Shown: positions 44,060 to 52,244 of the stretch, piece by piece
Layout of the letters: the number at the start of each line of letters is the position of its first letter
How positions within the stretch are numbered: the stretch's first letter is position 1
From: Acidobacteriota bacterium
GTDB taxonomy: Bacteria > Acidobacteriota > Blastocatellia > Pyrinomonadales > Pyrinomonadaceae
Assembly (NCBI GenBank): GCA_003222895.1
Contig: QHXI01000090.1
Location: 1 to 64,000, forward strand
Length of the DNA: 64,000 nt
Direction: 5' to 3'
Made by a program: the position numbers and the translations under genes
The notes under the pieces: model-generated
Databases searched by the model: none
Seen by the model: the letters and a program-made list of their open reading frames with translations, nothing else
What the model was told of the DNA's origin: nothing

Positions 44060-44488
44060 ATGCGAAATAAGCTCATGATTCTTAGCGCGGCGATGGTGTT
44101 GTTGACAGCAGTGCCCGCCGGAGCCATCAAAGTCTTCAAGGTGCGCAGTGAAGGCTTGGCCGACGTTAAGATTTACGAAACAAGCAGTGAGGGCTTGGCG
44201 GACTGCATTGTCTACGTAGCGAATAGCGAAGGCTTGGCCAGCGGCAATGCCAAATGGTATTACGTCAACAGCGAGGGACTCGCCGACGCAAAAATCTACT
44301 TCACTAACAGTGAAGGGCTGGCGGATAAGAAGGTTTACTTCACGAAGAGTGAAGGTTTAGCAAAATGTGACGTAGACTGGGCTGGCTACAGCAAGAGTTC
44401 GGCCGGCTGGCGATTTGGCACCTGTTTGTCTACGCATTCTGCGACGCTGATCCGAGACATGGTGCTGTCTCGGTGCGGTTCGCTCTAG
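44060..44488 (+). CDS. DUF6150-type repeat protein (SEGLAD repeats), exported
   Basis: This 142-residue protein has a signal peptide (about 1-22, ending PAGA) and six regular repeats of 14-17 residues, each with SEGLA (for example VRSEGLADVKIYE). A shorter C-terminal region follows with WAGYSKSSAGWRFGTC. This matches the DUF6150 family, which to my recollection is predicted to form a septoil-type 7(1) knot. Cysteines near the end may form a disulfide. The function is unknown. It is upstream of, and close to, a secreted propeller protein (33 bases). Confidence 0.75.
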   Translation: MRNKLMILSAAMVLLTAVPAGAIKVFKVRSEGLADVKIYETSSEGLADCIVYVANSEGLASGNAKWYYVNSEGLADAKIYFTNSEGLADKKVYFTKSEGLAKCDVDWAGYSKSSAGWRFGTCLSTHSATLIRDMVLSRCGSL

Positions 44489-44520
44489 CGCGAAATACCA
44501 AAAGGAAAAGAGAGAAATCC

Positions 44521-47133
44521 ATGTCTAACGTTCGTAGAACCAGCGCGCGAACCGTAGCAACATTTTGCGTGCTTGCGGCTGCTTTCCTATCAATTTCGAG
44601 CGCTATCGGCCAGCAATACGATCCGAGTCTTTATTCCGGACTTCGTTGGCGGATGATTGGGCCGTTTCGCGCGGGACGCGTGAACGCGGTCAGCGGTGTC
44701 TTGGGAGAGCCGGACACTTTCTATTTTGGATCGGTTGGCGGCGGCGTTTGGAAAACGACGAACGCGGGACGCACCTGGAATCCGATCTTTGATTCAGCAA
44801 CCTCGGCGTCAATTGGAGCGATTGGTGTTGCGCCTTCAAACGCGGATGTGATCTATGCCGGCACTGGCGAAGCCGACATGCGCGACTCGATTCAATTCGG
44901 CGACGGCATGTACAAATCGACTGATGCCGGCAAGACGTGGAAGCACATTGGACTTGAGAACACGAAACAGATTGGTCGAATCATCGTCGATCCGAAGAAT
45001 CCGAGTCTCGTCTTTGTCGCGGTGCTCGGAAATGCATACGCGTCGAGTCCGGACCGCGGCGTCTATCGTTCCAAGGACGGCGGGGCAACCTGGCAGAAAA
45101 TTTTGTTCAAGAACGACGACGTCGGCGCAATCGATCTCAATTTCGATCCGATGAATTCGCAAATCGTTTATGCCGCGATGTGGAACGTCCGCCGGCCGCC
45201 CTGGTTCATCTACACGCCGGCCAATGGGCCCGGCAGCGGCATCTTCAAATCAACCGACGGCGGCAGCACGTGGAATGAAATCGATGCCGGCATCCCGGTT
45301 GAGAATCGCGGGCGCATCGGCATCTCGGTCTCGCCTGCAAATCACAATCGAATCTACGCCGCAGTCGATGCAAAAGATGGCGGCATCTTTCGCTCAGATG
45401 ACGCGGGCGTGACATGGACGCGGCTGTCGAGCGACAAGCGCCTATGGGATCGCGGCTGGTACTTTGAAAAGATCACTGCCGATCCAAAGAACGCCGACCT
45501 CGTCTATATAATGAACACGTCGGTGTATCGATCGACCGACGCAGGCAAAACGTGGAAAGCAATCAAAGGCGATCCGACCGGCGATGATTTTCATCAACTG
45601 TGGATCAATCCCGACGATCCAAAACGCATGGTGCTCGGCACCGATCAGGGAACGATCGTGAGTGTCGATGCCGCCGTCACCTGGAGTTCCTGGTACAACC
45701 AAGCGACCGCGCAGATTTATCACGTCGCGCCTGACTATCGTTTTCCATATTGGGTGACGGGTGCGCAACAGGACAGCGGCGCCGTTGGCTCGCCTTCGCG
45801 CAGCCGCCACTCGGAGATTTCTCAGCGTGATTGGGAAGGTCTCTGCGCCGGCGGCGAATCGGGTTACACCGCGCCCGATCCTCTGCATCCGGAAATTCTT
45901 TATGGCGGCACGGTCTCGCGTTGCAACGTCGTGACCGGCGAGACGAAAAATGTTTCGCCTGAACGCGGCGGAACACCAGGACAATATCGTCATGATTGGA
46001 CGCAGCCCGTAGTTTTCTCGCAGGCTGATCCGCATGCGCTTTATTACGCAAATCAATTTCTTTACAAGACGACGAACGGCGGCGAGAGTTGGACACAGAT
46101 CAGTCAGGATATGACGCGCGAAGATCCCGGTGCGCCGCCGAACCTGAATGAAGCCGCGACGGCTGACGCGCCGACGGATAAACGCCGTGGCGTGATTTAC
46201 ACGATAGCACCGTCGCCTCTGCGCGCTTCGTTGATTTGGATCGGCACAGACGATGGTTTGATTCACGTGACGAACGATGATGGCAAGACGTGGGCAGCGG
46301 TCACGCCACCGGCGCTGACTTCGTGGAACAAGGTCACGATGATCGATTCGTCGCACTTTGACGTGAATAAAGCTTTCGCAGCCGTCGAACGTCATCAACT
46401 GCAGACCGTTAAGGAAGATCCTTATCGACCGGGGCTGCTTTTTGCCGGAACCGAACGCGCCGTGTTCGTCTCGTTCGATGACGGCGATCATTGGCAATCT
46501 CTGCAGCTAAACCTGCCGCCGGCATCGATGCGCGATCTCGCCTTTCACGATGACGACCTGATCGTTGCGACACACGGGCGCGGGTTCTGGGTGCTCGATA
46601 ACATGAGCGCGCTGCGTCAACTGACGTCGCCAATGACTCGCACCGACGCGATTCTTTTCAAGCCTTCCGAAGCCGTCGAGGTAATTGCGGGTAGTGACGA
46701 TGGAACACCGCAACCGCGCGATGAAGCACTCGCCGAGAATCCACCGACGGGCGCGATCATTTATTACTATTTGAAATCAAACCAGAGTGGTCCGGTGACG
46801 ATCGAAATCATCGATCCGTCCGGCGAAACTATTCGGAAGTACTCAAGCGAAGACAAGTTTCCGCCCGTCGATCCAGACAAGTTGAATTTTCCACCGTTCT
46901 GGGCGCGCACGTCTGAACCTTTGCCCGCGACGGCAGGCATGCATCGATGGATTTGGGATTTCCGCCCGACTCCGCCGCCCACGGCTGGACGTGGGGGCGG
47001 TGGCGGAGGCGGTGGTTTCTTCGGACGCGGCAGTCAACTAGCGCTGCCGGGAACTTACACGGTGAAACTGACGGCGAACGGCAAGAGCCAAACAGCGCCG
47101 CTCGTGGTGAAACCCGATCCGCGATCGAAATAA
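44521..47133 (+). CDS. Secreted sortilin/VPS10-type BNR-repeat propeller protein (paralogue)
   Basis: This 870-residue protein has a signal peptide (about 1-31, ending SAIG) and repeated Asp-box motifs (TTNAGRTWNP, STDAGKTWK, SKDGGATWQ, STDGGSTWN, STDAGKTWK). A C-terminal beta region follows (IIYYYLKSNQSGPV) and a Gly-rich segment near residue 830. It lacks the C-terminal helical tail of the paralogue at 33554. ATG 44521 is used because a purine-rich site (AAAAGG) lies upstream; the ATG at 44473 adds a 16-residue basic lead. Confidence 0.85.
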   Translation: MSNVRRTSARTVATFCVLAAAFLSISSAIGQQYDPSLYSGLRWRMIGPFRAGRVNAVSGVLGEPDTFYFGSVGGGVWKTTNAGRTWNPIFDSATSASIGAIGVAPSNADVIYAGTGEADMRDSIQFGDGMYKSTDAGKTWKHIGLENTKQIGRIIVDPKNPSLVFVAVLGNAYASSPDRGVYRSKDGGATWQKILFKNDDVGAIDLNFDPMNSQIVYAAMWNVRRPPWFIYTPANGPGSGIFKSTDGGSTWNEIDAGIPVENRGRIGISVSPANHNRIYAAVDAKDGGIFRSDDAGVTWTRLSSDKRLWDRGWYFEKITADPKNADLVYIMNTSVYRSTDAGKTWKAIKGDPTGDDFHQLWINPDDPKRMVLGTDQGTIVSVDAAVTWSSWYNQATAQIYHVAPDYRFPYWVTGAQQDSGAVGSPSRSRHSEISQRDWEGLCAGGESGYTAPDPLHPEILYGGTVSRCNVVTGETKNVSPERGGTPGQYRHDWTQPVVFSQADPHALYYANQFLYKTTNGGESWTQISQDMTREDPGAPPNLNEAATADAPTDKRRGVIYTIAPSPLRASLIWIGTDDGLIHVTNDDGKTWAAVTPPALTSWNKVTMIDSSHFDVNKAFAAVERHQLQTVKEDPYRPGLLFAGTERAVFVSFDDGDHWQSLQLNLPPASMRDLAFHDDDLIVATHGRGFWVLDNMSALRQLTSPMTRTDAILFKPSEAVEVIAGSDDGTPQPRDEALAENPPTGAIIYYYLKSNQSGPVTIEIIDPSGETIRKYSSEDKFPPVDPDKLNFPPFWARTSEPLPATAGMHRWIWDFRPTPPPTAGRGGGGGGGGFFGRGSQLALPGTYTVKLTANGKSQTAPLVVKPDPRSK

Positions 47134-47182
47134 GACTCGGAAATCAAGTTGGCTGGGAACGGAAAAGCAGTGGGCCCGGATA

Positions 47183-47266
47183 ATGCTTCGGTTCTTAATC
47201 GTCCGTGGTGCGCTGGGGGGTCTCGCCATCGGATTCGTCGCGGGTGTAATTATGCTCGGATTTTAG
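47183..47266 (+). CDS. Possible 27-residue single-helix membrane peptide
   Basis: ATG 47183 opens a short frame that ends in TAG at 47264-47266. The product is one hydrophobic Gly-rich helix (GGLAIGFVAGVIMLGF) with two Arg before it, a good positive-inside membrane anchor. No strong ribosome site is seen. It could be chance; it lies in an otherwise empty 290-base gap. Confidence 0.35.
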   Translation: MLRFLIVRGALGGLAIGFVAGVIMLGF

Positions 47267-47427
47267 TTGACTATTCGAACTACCATACGTAAGAATATCT
47301 GGACAGAATTGGCCTACGGTAATCAGGTTTCTCAAAATAGGATTGACAATGCTGCATGATCTGAGACCGAGTTAAGATGCTGTTCTCCCAACCGCAAAAA
47401 CAAGATTCCAATCTAGGTGTATCCGTG

Positions 47428-48159
47428 ATGAATGAATCTAGCCAACTGATCGAGATTACTCCCAATCCAGAATGGATTCAGCGATTCATAAGCGATCTCA
47501 AGCCGGCAAAGGCTTGCGTTGTGGAGCACCGAGTCTTTAGAGAGTTGGCGACAGCGCGATTACCTGTTAAGAAAATCCAAGAAGCACAGGTTAATTTTTA
47601 TCCTCTAATCGAGAGCTTTCCAATTTACATGGGTTTGATATTGGCTAAAGTTCCAGCTGGAAGATCCGTTTGGAATAGCAGGGCCCGCAACTGGTTACTT
47701 ACTAACATGAATGTCGAGCGCAGACATGCGAATTGGTGGAAGAACTTTGCTAAGGGATTCGGCGTCGCCGATGACAGATTTTCAAAAGAGATTTCTCCGC
47801 CACCTATGATGGATGCCATCAACAATTATCTCTGGCGAATATGTTCCTTCGGTTCGCTCGTTGAGGGACTTAGCGCTTTGAATTATGCGATTGAAGGACC
47901 AACCGGACAGTGGTCGAAAAATGTATTTCCTGGAATTGAAAAATATCGCACGAAGCATGGCGTGGAGATCAGTAAAAGAACTTTGGAATGGCTTAGAGTC
48001 CATGCGAGCTATGATGATAAACATCCGTACGAGGCTTTGGAATTAATAAAAGCTTTTACGAAAACAACTGAGGAACAAGAAAACGTATTTCACGCTGCGA
48101 AGCGTTCATTAGAATATTACGCTTTAGCTCTGGAATATTGCTACAGCAAAGTTCTATGA
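47428..48159 (+). CDS. TenA/heme-oxygenase-like diiron protein
   Basis: This 243-residue all-helical protein resembles the iron-containing redox enzyme and TenA/PqqC-type superfamily. It shows Glu and His residues spaced as in diiron helical bundles (VVEHRVFRELA, NVERRHANWW, SLVEGLSALNYAIEG, YDDKHPYEALE). Relatives act in folate-like (CADD), PQQ or lipid oxidations; the substrate is unknown. ATG 47428 is preferred to the upstream 17-residue extension. The gene is visibly AT-richer than the genes before 47 kb. Confidence 0.75.
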   Translation: MNESSQLIEITPNPEWIQRFISDLKPAKACVVEHRVFRELATARLPVKKIQEAQVNFYPLIESFPIYMGLILAKVPAGRSVWNSRARNWLLTNMNVERRHANWWKNFAKGFGVADDRFSKEISPPPMMDAINNYLWRICSFGSLVEGLSALNYAIEGPTGQWSKNVFPGIEKYRTKHGVEISKRTLEWLRVHASYDDKHPYEALELIKAFTKTTEEQENVFHAAKRSLEYYALALEYCYSKVL

Positions 48160-48253
48160 TTTTGCGCAGGAAGACCTCGCGGTTCTGGCCTTAGATATCT
48201 TCAAGCTTTTAAAAAGTTCCAATTAGAATCTTGCCCATCCAAGAGGAGATACG

Positions 48254-48949
48254 ATGGTAGAACTCACGCCCTTACAACGTTTTCTCGCTACAAACATAGC
48301 TCAATTCTTAGGAGCTCTCTTGCTTCTTTTCATCGGACTCATTCCGTTTGCTAACGATCATCAAATTAACATTGGGATCGGAGTAACTTGGATCATCTAT
48401 ATGATGGCCGTCATATTTGCGGCTTTATTCGCAGGAGGTGGCTGGGCTTTATGGCATGCTCAGAAACATAACGGACTTGACCATTGTTGCGTCAATCGCA
48501 CAATTTGGACTTACGTGATCGTTGATATTGTCGTCGTATTGTTTCTTGTGTGCCAAGAAGGTGGCCTCTGTAGAAGCATATTCGTTCCGTTGTTTTTTCT
48601 GATTCCCATAGCACTTATGATAGTGGAGCCGCATGACAAATTGAAGCGGGTCTATATTGTACTGTTTGTACTTATTATGTGCATCTTGATTTCGTATATG
48701 GTTTCACGATACGTCGGTGTGCCTGCAGAGAGTAAAGTCGAACGCCTGCCGCTTTTCGGTGGAAGATCCCTCGCCGTCACCTACTTTTCCGAATTGGCTC
48801 ATCCCGGCTACGATGTGTCGGTATTCATTGTATCTCTTATCTCGGTAGTTATACCCCTTTTCCAAAAGTTCGGGATTGGCGTTATAAAGCTTATGAGGGA
48901 TAGGGAGGTAATTGCAGAACCTACCCATCACGTTGAGGAACCGAGCTAG
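48254..48949 (+). CDS. Multi-pass membrane protein, unknown function
   Basis: This 231-residue protein has six or so predicted membrane helices and a loop with WHAQKHNGLDHCC near residue 73. No family is recognised. It is AT-rich like the gene before it and ends three bases past the stop of a small minus-strand membrane gene. RBS AAGAGGAG is at 48240-48247. Confidence 0.6.
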   Translation: MVELTPLQRFLATNIAQFLGALLLLFIGLIPFANDHQINIGIGVTWIIYMMAVIFAALFAGGGWALWHAQKHNGLDHCCVNRTIWTYVIVDIVVVLFLVCQEGGLCRSIFVPLFFLIPIALMIVEPHDKLKRVYIVLFVLIMCILISYMVSRYVGVPAESKVERLPLFGGRSLAVTYFSELAHPGYDVSVFIVSLISVVIPLFQKFGIGVIKLMRDREVIAEPTHHVEEPS

Positions 48950-49071
48950 TGCGGTCGGTGATTCTTACTATCAAGCCGAATCACGTTGACAATGAAGTAC
49001 AAACCCAGAACCGCAAAAACGAGGCCCAAGACTATCGGTATCCAGAGACTGACCGTCGATAGTGAAAACAT
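48946..49071 (-). CDS. Small single-helix membrane protein
   Basis: This 41-residue peptide (MFSLSTVSLWIPIVLGLVFA and onward) has one membrane helix and a basic C-terminus (RLDSKNHRPH). A good ribosome site, GGGAGG, lies 7 bases before the ATG at 49071. It overlaps the convergent membrane gene by four bases at the stop codons. Confidence 0.55.
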   Translation of the reverse strand: MFSLSTVSLWIPIVLGLVFAVLGLYFIVNVIRLDSKNHRPH

Positions 49072-49545
49072 AGAAATCCTCCCGTGACAACTGGATGCAT
49101 TTGATGTGCCGCTTAGGTGAGAATGACTTTGGCGGGTCGCAAACCAATCATAGCATGGCACTTATCATAACCTTCTGTCAAACGGTTCCTTATACATTAC
49201 TAAAGCTCCGGCTGCGTGAATTTTCGGACACTTGGGCGTTTTCACGACTGATCGGAAAGTCGATTCGAACATCCCTAAGGCGTCTATTATTAGGGTGGAG
49301 GATCCCAAAAAAGGATTGGATATGCTGACCGTACGGGGGAGATTCTTTTGGTCGCCGACCTATTAATCACAATTTGGCCTTTTTCCGGGCTTTTTAGCGA
49401 ATTTCACCAACTGCAACGCCATCTCAGCCTCGTGCGGACGCCACTCGGGAACGCGCTAAGATAACTCGGCACCTCGGGGACGCCGCTCGGCATCGCGCGG
49501 CGAGAAGTGAGCTACGCAAAGTTGCCCCAGAATACCAGCCACTCG
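49072..49545. other. Gene-poor region (about 470 bases)
   Basis: There is no supportable gene, tRNA or strong hairpin. A short inverted sequence (CGCCGCTCGGC) lies near 49482, and the start-region promoter of the next gene should be here. The base composition changes from AT-rich to GC-rich near 49.4 kb, which may mark the right border of an acquired segment. Confidence 0.5.
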
Positions 49546-50505
49546 ATGATCAGAAGGATACAATTCCTGCTGTTGATTCCGTTGCTGGTGCTGCTGCTCG
49601 GTGTGCTTTATGGACTACATTCTGCGCCGAGCCAGGAAGGTCAAACATCTCCCGTCAATAAGCTTGAGCCGAGTGCCGGGCCATCTGCGAATCTCGCGAA
49701 CCCGGACTTTGATCGCCACGTTAACGAACTAAAGAAAAGACTTCCCTCAAGCGATTTTTCGATCGTCGTGCAACCGCCGTTCGTCGTCATCGGCGACGAA
49801 CCTGCGGATGATGTGAAGGAGCATTCCGAGCGAACGGTGAAGTGGGCCGTGGATAAACTCAAGCAGGATTACTTCACGAAAGATCCGAAAGAGATTCTCG
49901 ATATCTGGCTGTTCAAAGATTCAGCTTCATACGAAAAACACGCGACTGCTTTGTTCGGCGAGAAACCAACGACGCCCTACGGCTATTACTCGACCGCGCA
50001 CAAAGCTCTGGTCATGAACATTTCAACCGGCAGCGGCACTTTGGTTCACGAGATCGTCCATCCGTTCATCGAAGCAAACTTTCCCGCGTGTCCCGCGTGG
50101 CTCAACGAAGGTCTGGGCTCGCTTTACGAACAATGCGGTGAAGTTAATGGTCACATTCACGGTTTTACCAATTGGCGTTTGCCCGGTTTGCAAGCGGCGA
50201 TCAAGACGGGCTCTGTGCCGTCGTTTCGCAAGTTGATGGCGATGGACACGCGCGCGTTCTACAACGACGATGACAAGGGCACGAATTATTCTCAGTCGCG
50301 TTACCTCTGTTATTACCTTCAGCAGCGAGGCTTGCTTACCAGGTTCTATCGCGAATTTCATGCTCACCCTGATGAGGATCCAACCGGCTATAAGACCCTG
50401 CAACGAATTCTACGCTTGCGTGATATGAATGCATTCAAGCAGCGATGGGAGCAGTATGTGCTCGGCTTGAAGCAAGGATACGAACTGACGGTGAGGCCGA
50501 ACTAG
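49546..50505 (+). CDS. Membrane-anchored gluzincin-type metallopeptidase, unknown family
   Basis: This 319-residue protein has a membrane anchor (residues 3-24) and a short linker. The soluble domain holds the zinc site HEIVH in TLVHEIVHPFIEANF and the downstream Glu in WLNEGLGSLYEQC, the DUF1570-like/gluzincin pattern. The substrate is unknown. ATG 49546 is preferred to an upstream GTG whose extra residues are hydrophilic and unlikely. Confidence 0.78.
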   Translation: MIRRIQFLLLIPLLVLLLGVLYGLHSAPSQEGQTSPVNKLEPSAGPSANLANPDFDRHVNELKKRLPSSDFSIVVQPPFVVIGDEPADDVKEHSERTVKWAVDKLKQDYFTKDPKEILDIWLFKDSASYEKHATALFGEKPTTPYGYYSTAHKALVMNISTGSGTLVHEIVHPFIEANFPACPAWLNEGLGSLYEQCGEVNGHIHGFTNWRLPGLQAAIKTGSVPSFRKLMAMDTRAFYNDDDKGTNYSQSRYLCYYLQQRGLLTRFYREFHAHPDEDPTGYKTLQRILRLRDMNAFKQRWEQYVLGLKQGYELTVRPN

Positions 50506-50545
50506 CTCGTTCTATTTCCAATTTCGTTTCATTACCAACATTCAA

Positions 50546-50574
50546 TTGACATCGCTTTTGCCGTGTAGTAGCGT
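50546..50574 (+). promoter_or_regulatory. Candidate sigma-70 promoter upstream of phoH
   Basis: A perfect TTGACA at 50546-50551 with a 17-base spacer to TAGCGT (3 of 6) at 50569-50574. The -10 is weak, so this is tentative. Confidence 0.35.
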
Positions 50575-50587
50575 CCGAAGTGTACTT

Positions 50588-50662
50588 ATGCAAACGAGCA
50601 ATAGCCATCTCACCAACCTCTATCCGCCCATCATTTTCTCAGCAGAAAGTACGGTAAGTTGA
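50588..50662 (+). CDS. Possible 24-residue leader peptide overlapping phoH
   Basis: ATG 50588 starts a 24-codon frame ([17 protein letters not shown] and onward) that ends at TGA 50660-50662. The stop overlaps the TTG start of phoH (TTGA at 50659-50662), which would allow translational coupling. No Shine-Dalgarno is visible before it. It might instead be a frameshifted upstream extension of phoH. Confidence 0.25.
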   Translation: MQTSNSHLTNLYPPIIFSAESTVS

Positions 50663-51612
50663 AGCACATCGAGCTTCCACCAAAGGGCCTGGAAACGCTG
50701 TTCGGCGTTCACGACCAAAACATCAAATACCTCGAGTCGCTGCTCGACGTTCAAATTAACGGACGCGGTCACAGCCTGAACGTCGACGGCAATCCGAAAG
50801 ACGTCGAAACGGTCGAGCGCATCCTCGAAGATTTTTCCGAGCTGTTCGCTGAGGGTCGTCAGTTCACCGACAAGGAACTGCGCGAAGCCTTTGCGCAGAT
50901 CGCCGAAGATCGCGCCTACAGTCTGCGAGACTACTTCACGCGGTCGCGATTCAGTCCGGCGGGGAAGAAACAAGTTGCGCCTAAATCGGCGATGCAGCGC
51001 AAATACGTGGAAACGATTCAGCAAAAAGATATCGTGTTCGGCATTGGGCCGGCGGGCACGGGTAAGACTTATCTCGGTGTGGCGATGGCGGTGCAGGCGT
51101 TGATGCAGAAGCAAGTCAATCGCATCGTGCTCGCGCGGCCGGCTGTCGAAGCGGGAGAAAAGCTCGGGTTTTTGCCCGGCGACTTGCAGGAGAAAGTCGA
51201 TCCTTACTTGCGACCTCTATATGACGCGCTGTTCGATCTGGTTGATTACGAACGCGTGACGCGTTTGCTCGAAAAGCGCGTGATTGAAATCGCGCCGCTC
51301 GCATTCATGCGCGGCCGAACTCTCTCTGATGCTTTTGTCATTCTCGACGAAGCTCAGAACACCACCAGCGAGCAGATGAAGATGTTTTTGACGCGCATCG
51401 GTTTCGGATCGAAAGCTGTGATCACCGGCGACGTCACACAGATCGATCTGCCAACCGGAAAGCGCAGCGGCCTGGTCGAAGCCGAGCGCGTTCTCGCCGG
51501 CATCGAAGGAATCGACTTCGTTTACTTCACCGATAAAGACGTCGTGCGGCATAAGCTGGTGCAGATGATCATCAAAGCCTACGAGTCGCACACAAAGAAG
51601 AGTGAGATTTAG
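50659..51612 (+). CDS. phoH: PhoH-family P-loop ATPase
   Basis: This 317-residue protein opens [19 protein letters not shown], typical of PhoH. It has an N-terminal KH-like RNA-binding part, then Walker [12 protein letters not shown] near residue 134, Walker B-like VILDEAQN and the conserved [13 protein letters not shown] region. A TTG start is inferred (no ATG or GTG nearby in frame), overlapping a short upstream frame. In many bacteria phoH is next to ybeY, as here; both act on ribosomal or RNA metabolism. Confidence 0.93.
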   Translation: MKHIELPPKGLETLFGVHDQNIKYLESLLDVQINGRGHSLNVDGNPKDVETVERILEDFSELFAEGRQFTDKELREAFAQIAEDRAYSLRDYFTRSRFSPAGKKQVAPKSAMQRKYVETIQQKDIVFGIGPAGTGKTYLGVAMAVQALMQKQVNRIVLARPAVEAGEKLGFLPGDLQEKVDPYLRPLYDALFDLVDYERVTRLLEKRVIEIAPLAFMRGRTLSDAFVILDEAQNTTSEQMKMFLTRIGFGSKAVITGDVTQIDLPTGKRSGLVEAERVLAGIEGIDFVYFTDKDVVRHKLVQMIIKAYESHTKKSEI

Positions 51613-51613
51613 T

Positions 51614-51681
51614 GTCAGAAGCCCGGCCGTCAGGGAGGGCGAGTTACCAGAGGAGCCCTCCCTGACGGCCGGGCTTCTGAC
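51614..51681. repeat. REP type C, perfect inverted pair
   Basis: A perfect 27-bp inverted repeat (51614-51640 with 51655-51681) has a 14-base loop and the head GTCAGAAGCCCG on each arm. It fills the gap between phoH and ybeY. No T-run follows, so it is not a normal terminator, though the hairpin could slow RNA decay or transcription. Confidence 0.85.
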
Positions 51682-51687
51682 ACTCCG

Positions 51688-52113
51688 ATGATCGATATCA
51701 TCAACCGCCAGCGTGCCCGAAAGATTAGCGCGAAACCATTGCGTGAGTTCGTCGCCCGGTTGTTGCAGTTGGTCGAGCGCGAATTGCAGGATGTCTCGAT
51801 CGCATTCGTCACCGATCCGGCGATCAAGAAGCTCAATCGACAGTTTCGCGGGACGGATTACGCGACTGACGTGCTTTCATTTCCGAGTCACGCTGAACCA
51901 TTCGAATCGCAGAACGAAACAACTCTCGGCGAAATCGTCATCTCAGTCGATCGCGCCGCGGCCCAGGCGAAAGAAAACGGACTAAGTTTTTCCAACGAAG
52001 TCGAGCAATTGATTCTTCACGGGTTGTTGCACCTCTGCGGATACGATCACGAAACCGATCACGGCGAGATGAATCGATTGGAGCTGAAACTGCGAAAGAA
52101 GTTGGGGATCTAA
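51688..52113 (+). CDS. ybeY: YbeY endoribonuclease, rRNA maturation factor
   Basis: This 141-residue protein has the family zinc motif HGLLHLCGYDHETDHGEM with three His. It acts in 16S rRNA 3' end processing. The start is ATG 51688, 7 bases after the REP-C pair; no Shine-Dalgarno is evident because the REP sits there. It is preceded by phoH and followed by a CorC-like gene, the standard phoH-ybeY-corC order. Confidence 0.95.
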   Translation: MIDIINRQRARKISAKPLREFVARLLQLVERELQDVSIAFVTDPAIKKLNRQFRGTDYATDVLSFPSHAEPFESQNETTLGEIVISVDRAAAQAKENGLSFSNEVEQLILHGLLHLCGYDHETDHGEMNRLELKLRKKLGI

Positions 52114-52120
52114 TAGCCGT

Positions 52121-52230
52121 TAATCGTAATTTGTGAATAGAAGCTGCCCTTCATAATGGGCCATTAGCCTGAGCGTTGCGTTATGCTCGAAGTCCGCTAA
52201 ACTATTTACGATTCACGATTCACGATTTAG
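52121..52230. repeat. Word-type inverted repeat (AATCGTG words)
   Basis: The left arm (52121-52140) reads TAATCGTAATTTGTGAATAG. The right arm (52201-52230) is three tandem seven-base words (AATCGTG in reverse complement). The repeat lies between ybeY and the CorC-like gene and ends 15 bases before its ATG. Confidence 0.6.
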
Positions 52231-52244
52231 GCGCAATCGCCTCT

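Noticed and set aside
51614-51681. Rho-independent terminator after phoH
   Set aside because: The hairpin is very strong but no T-run follows on either strand, and it matches the REP-C pair elsewhere.
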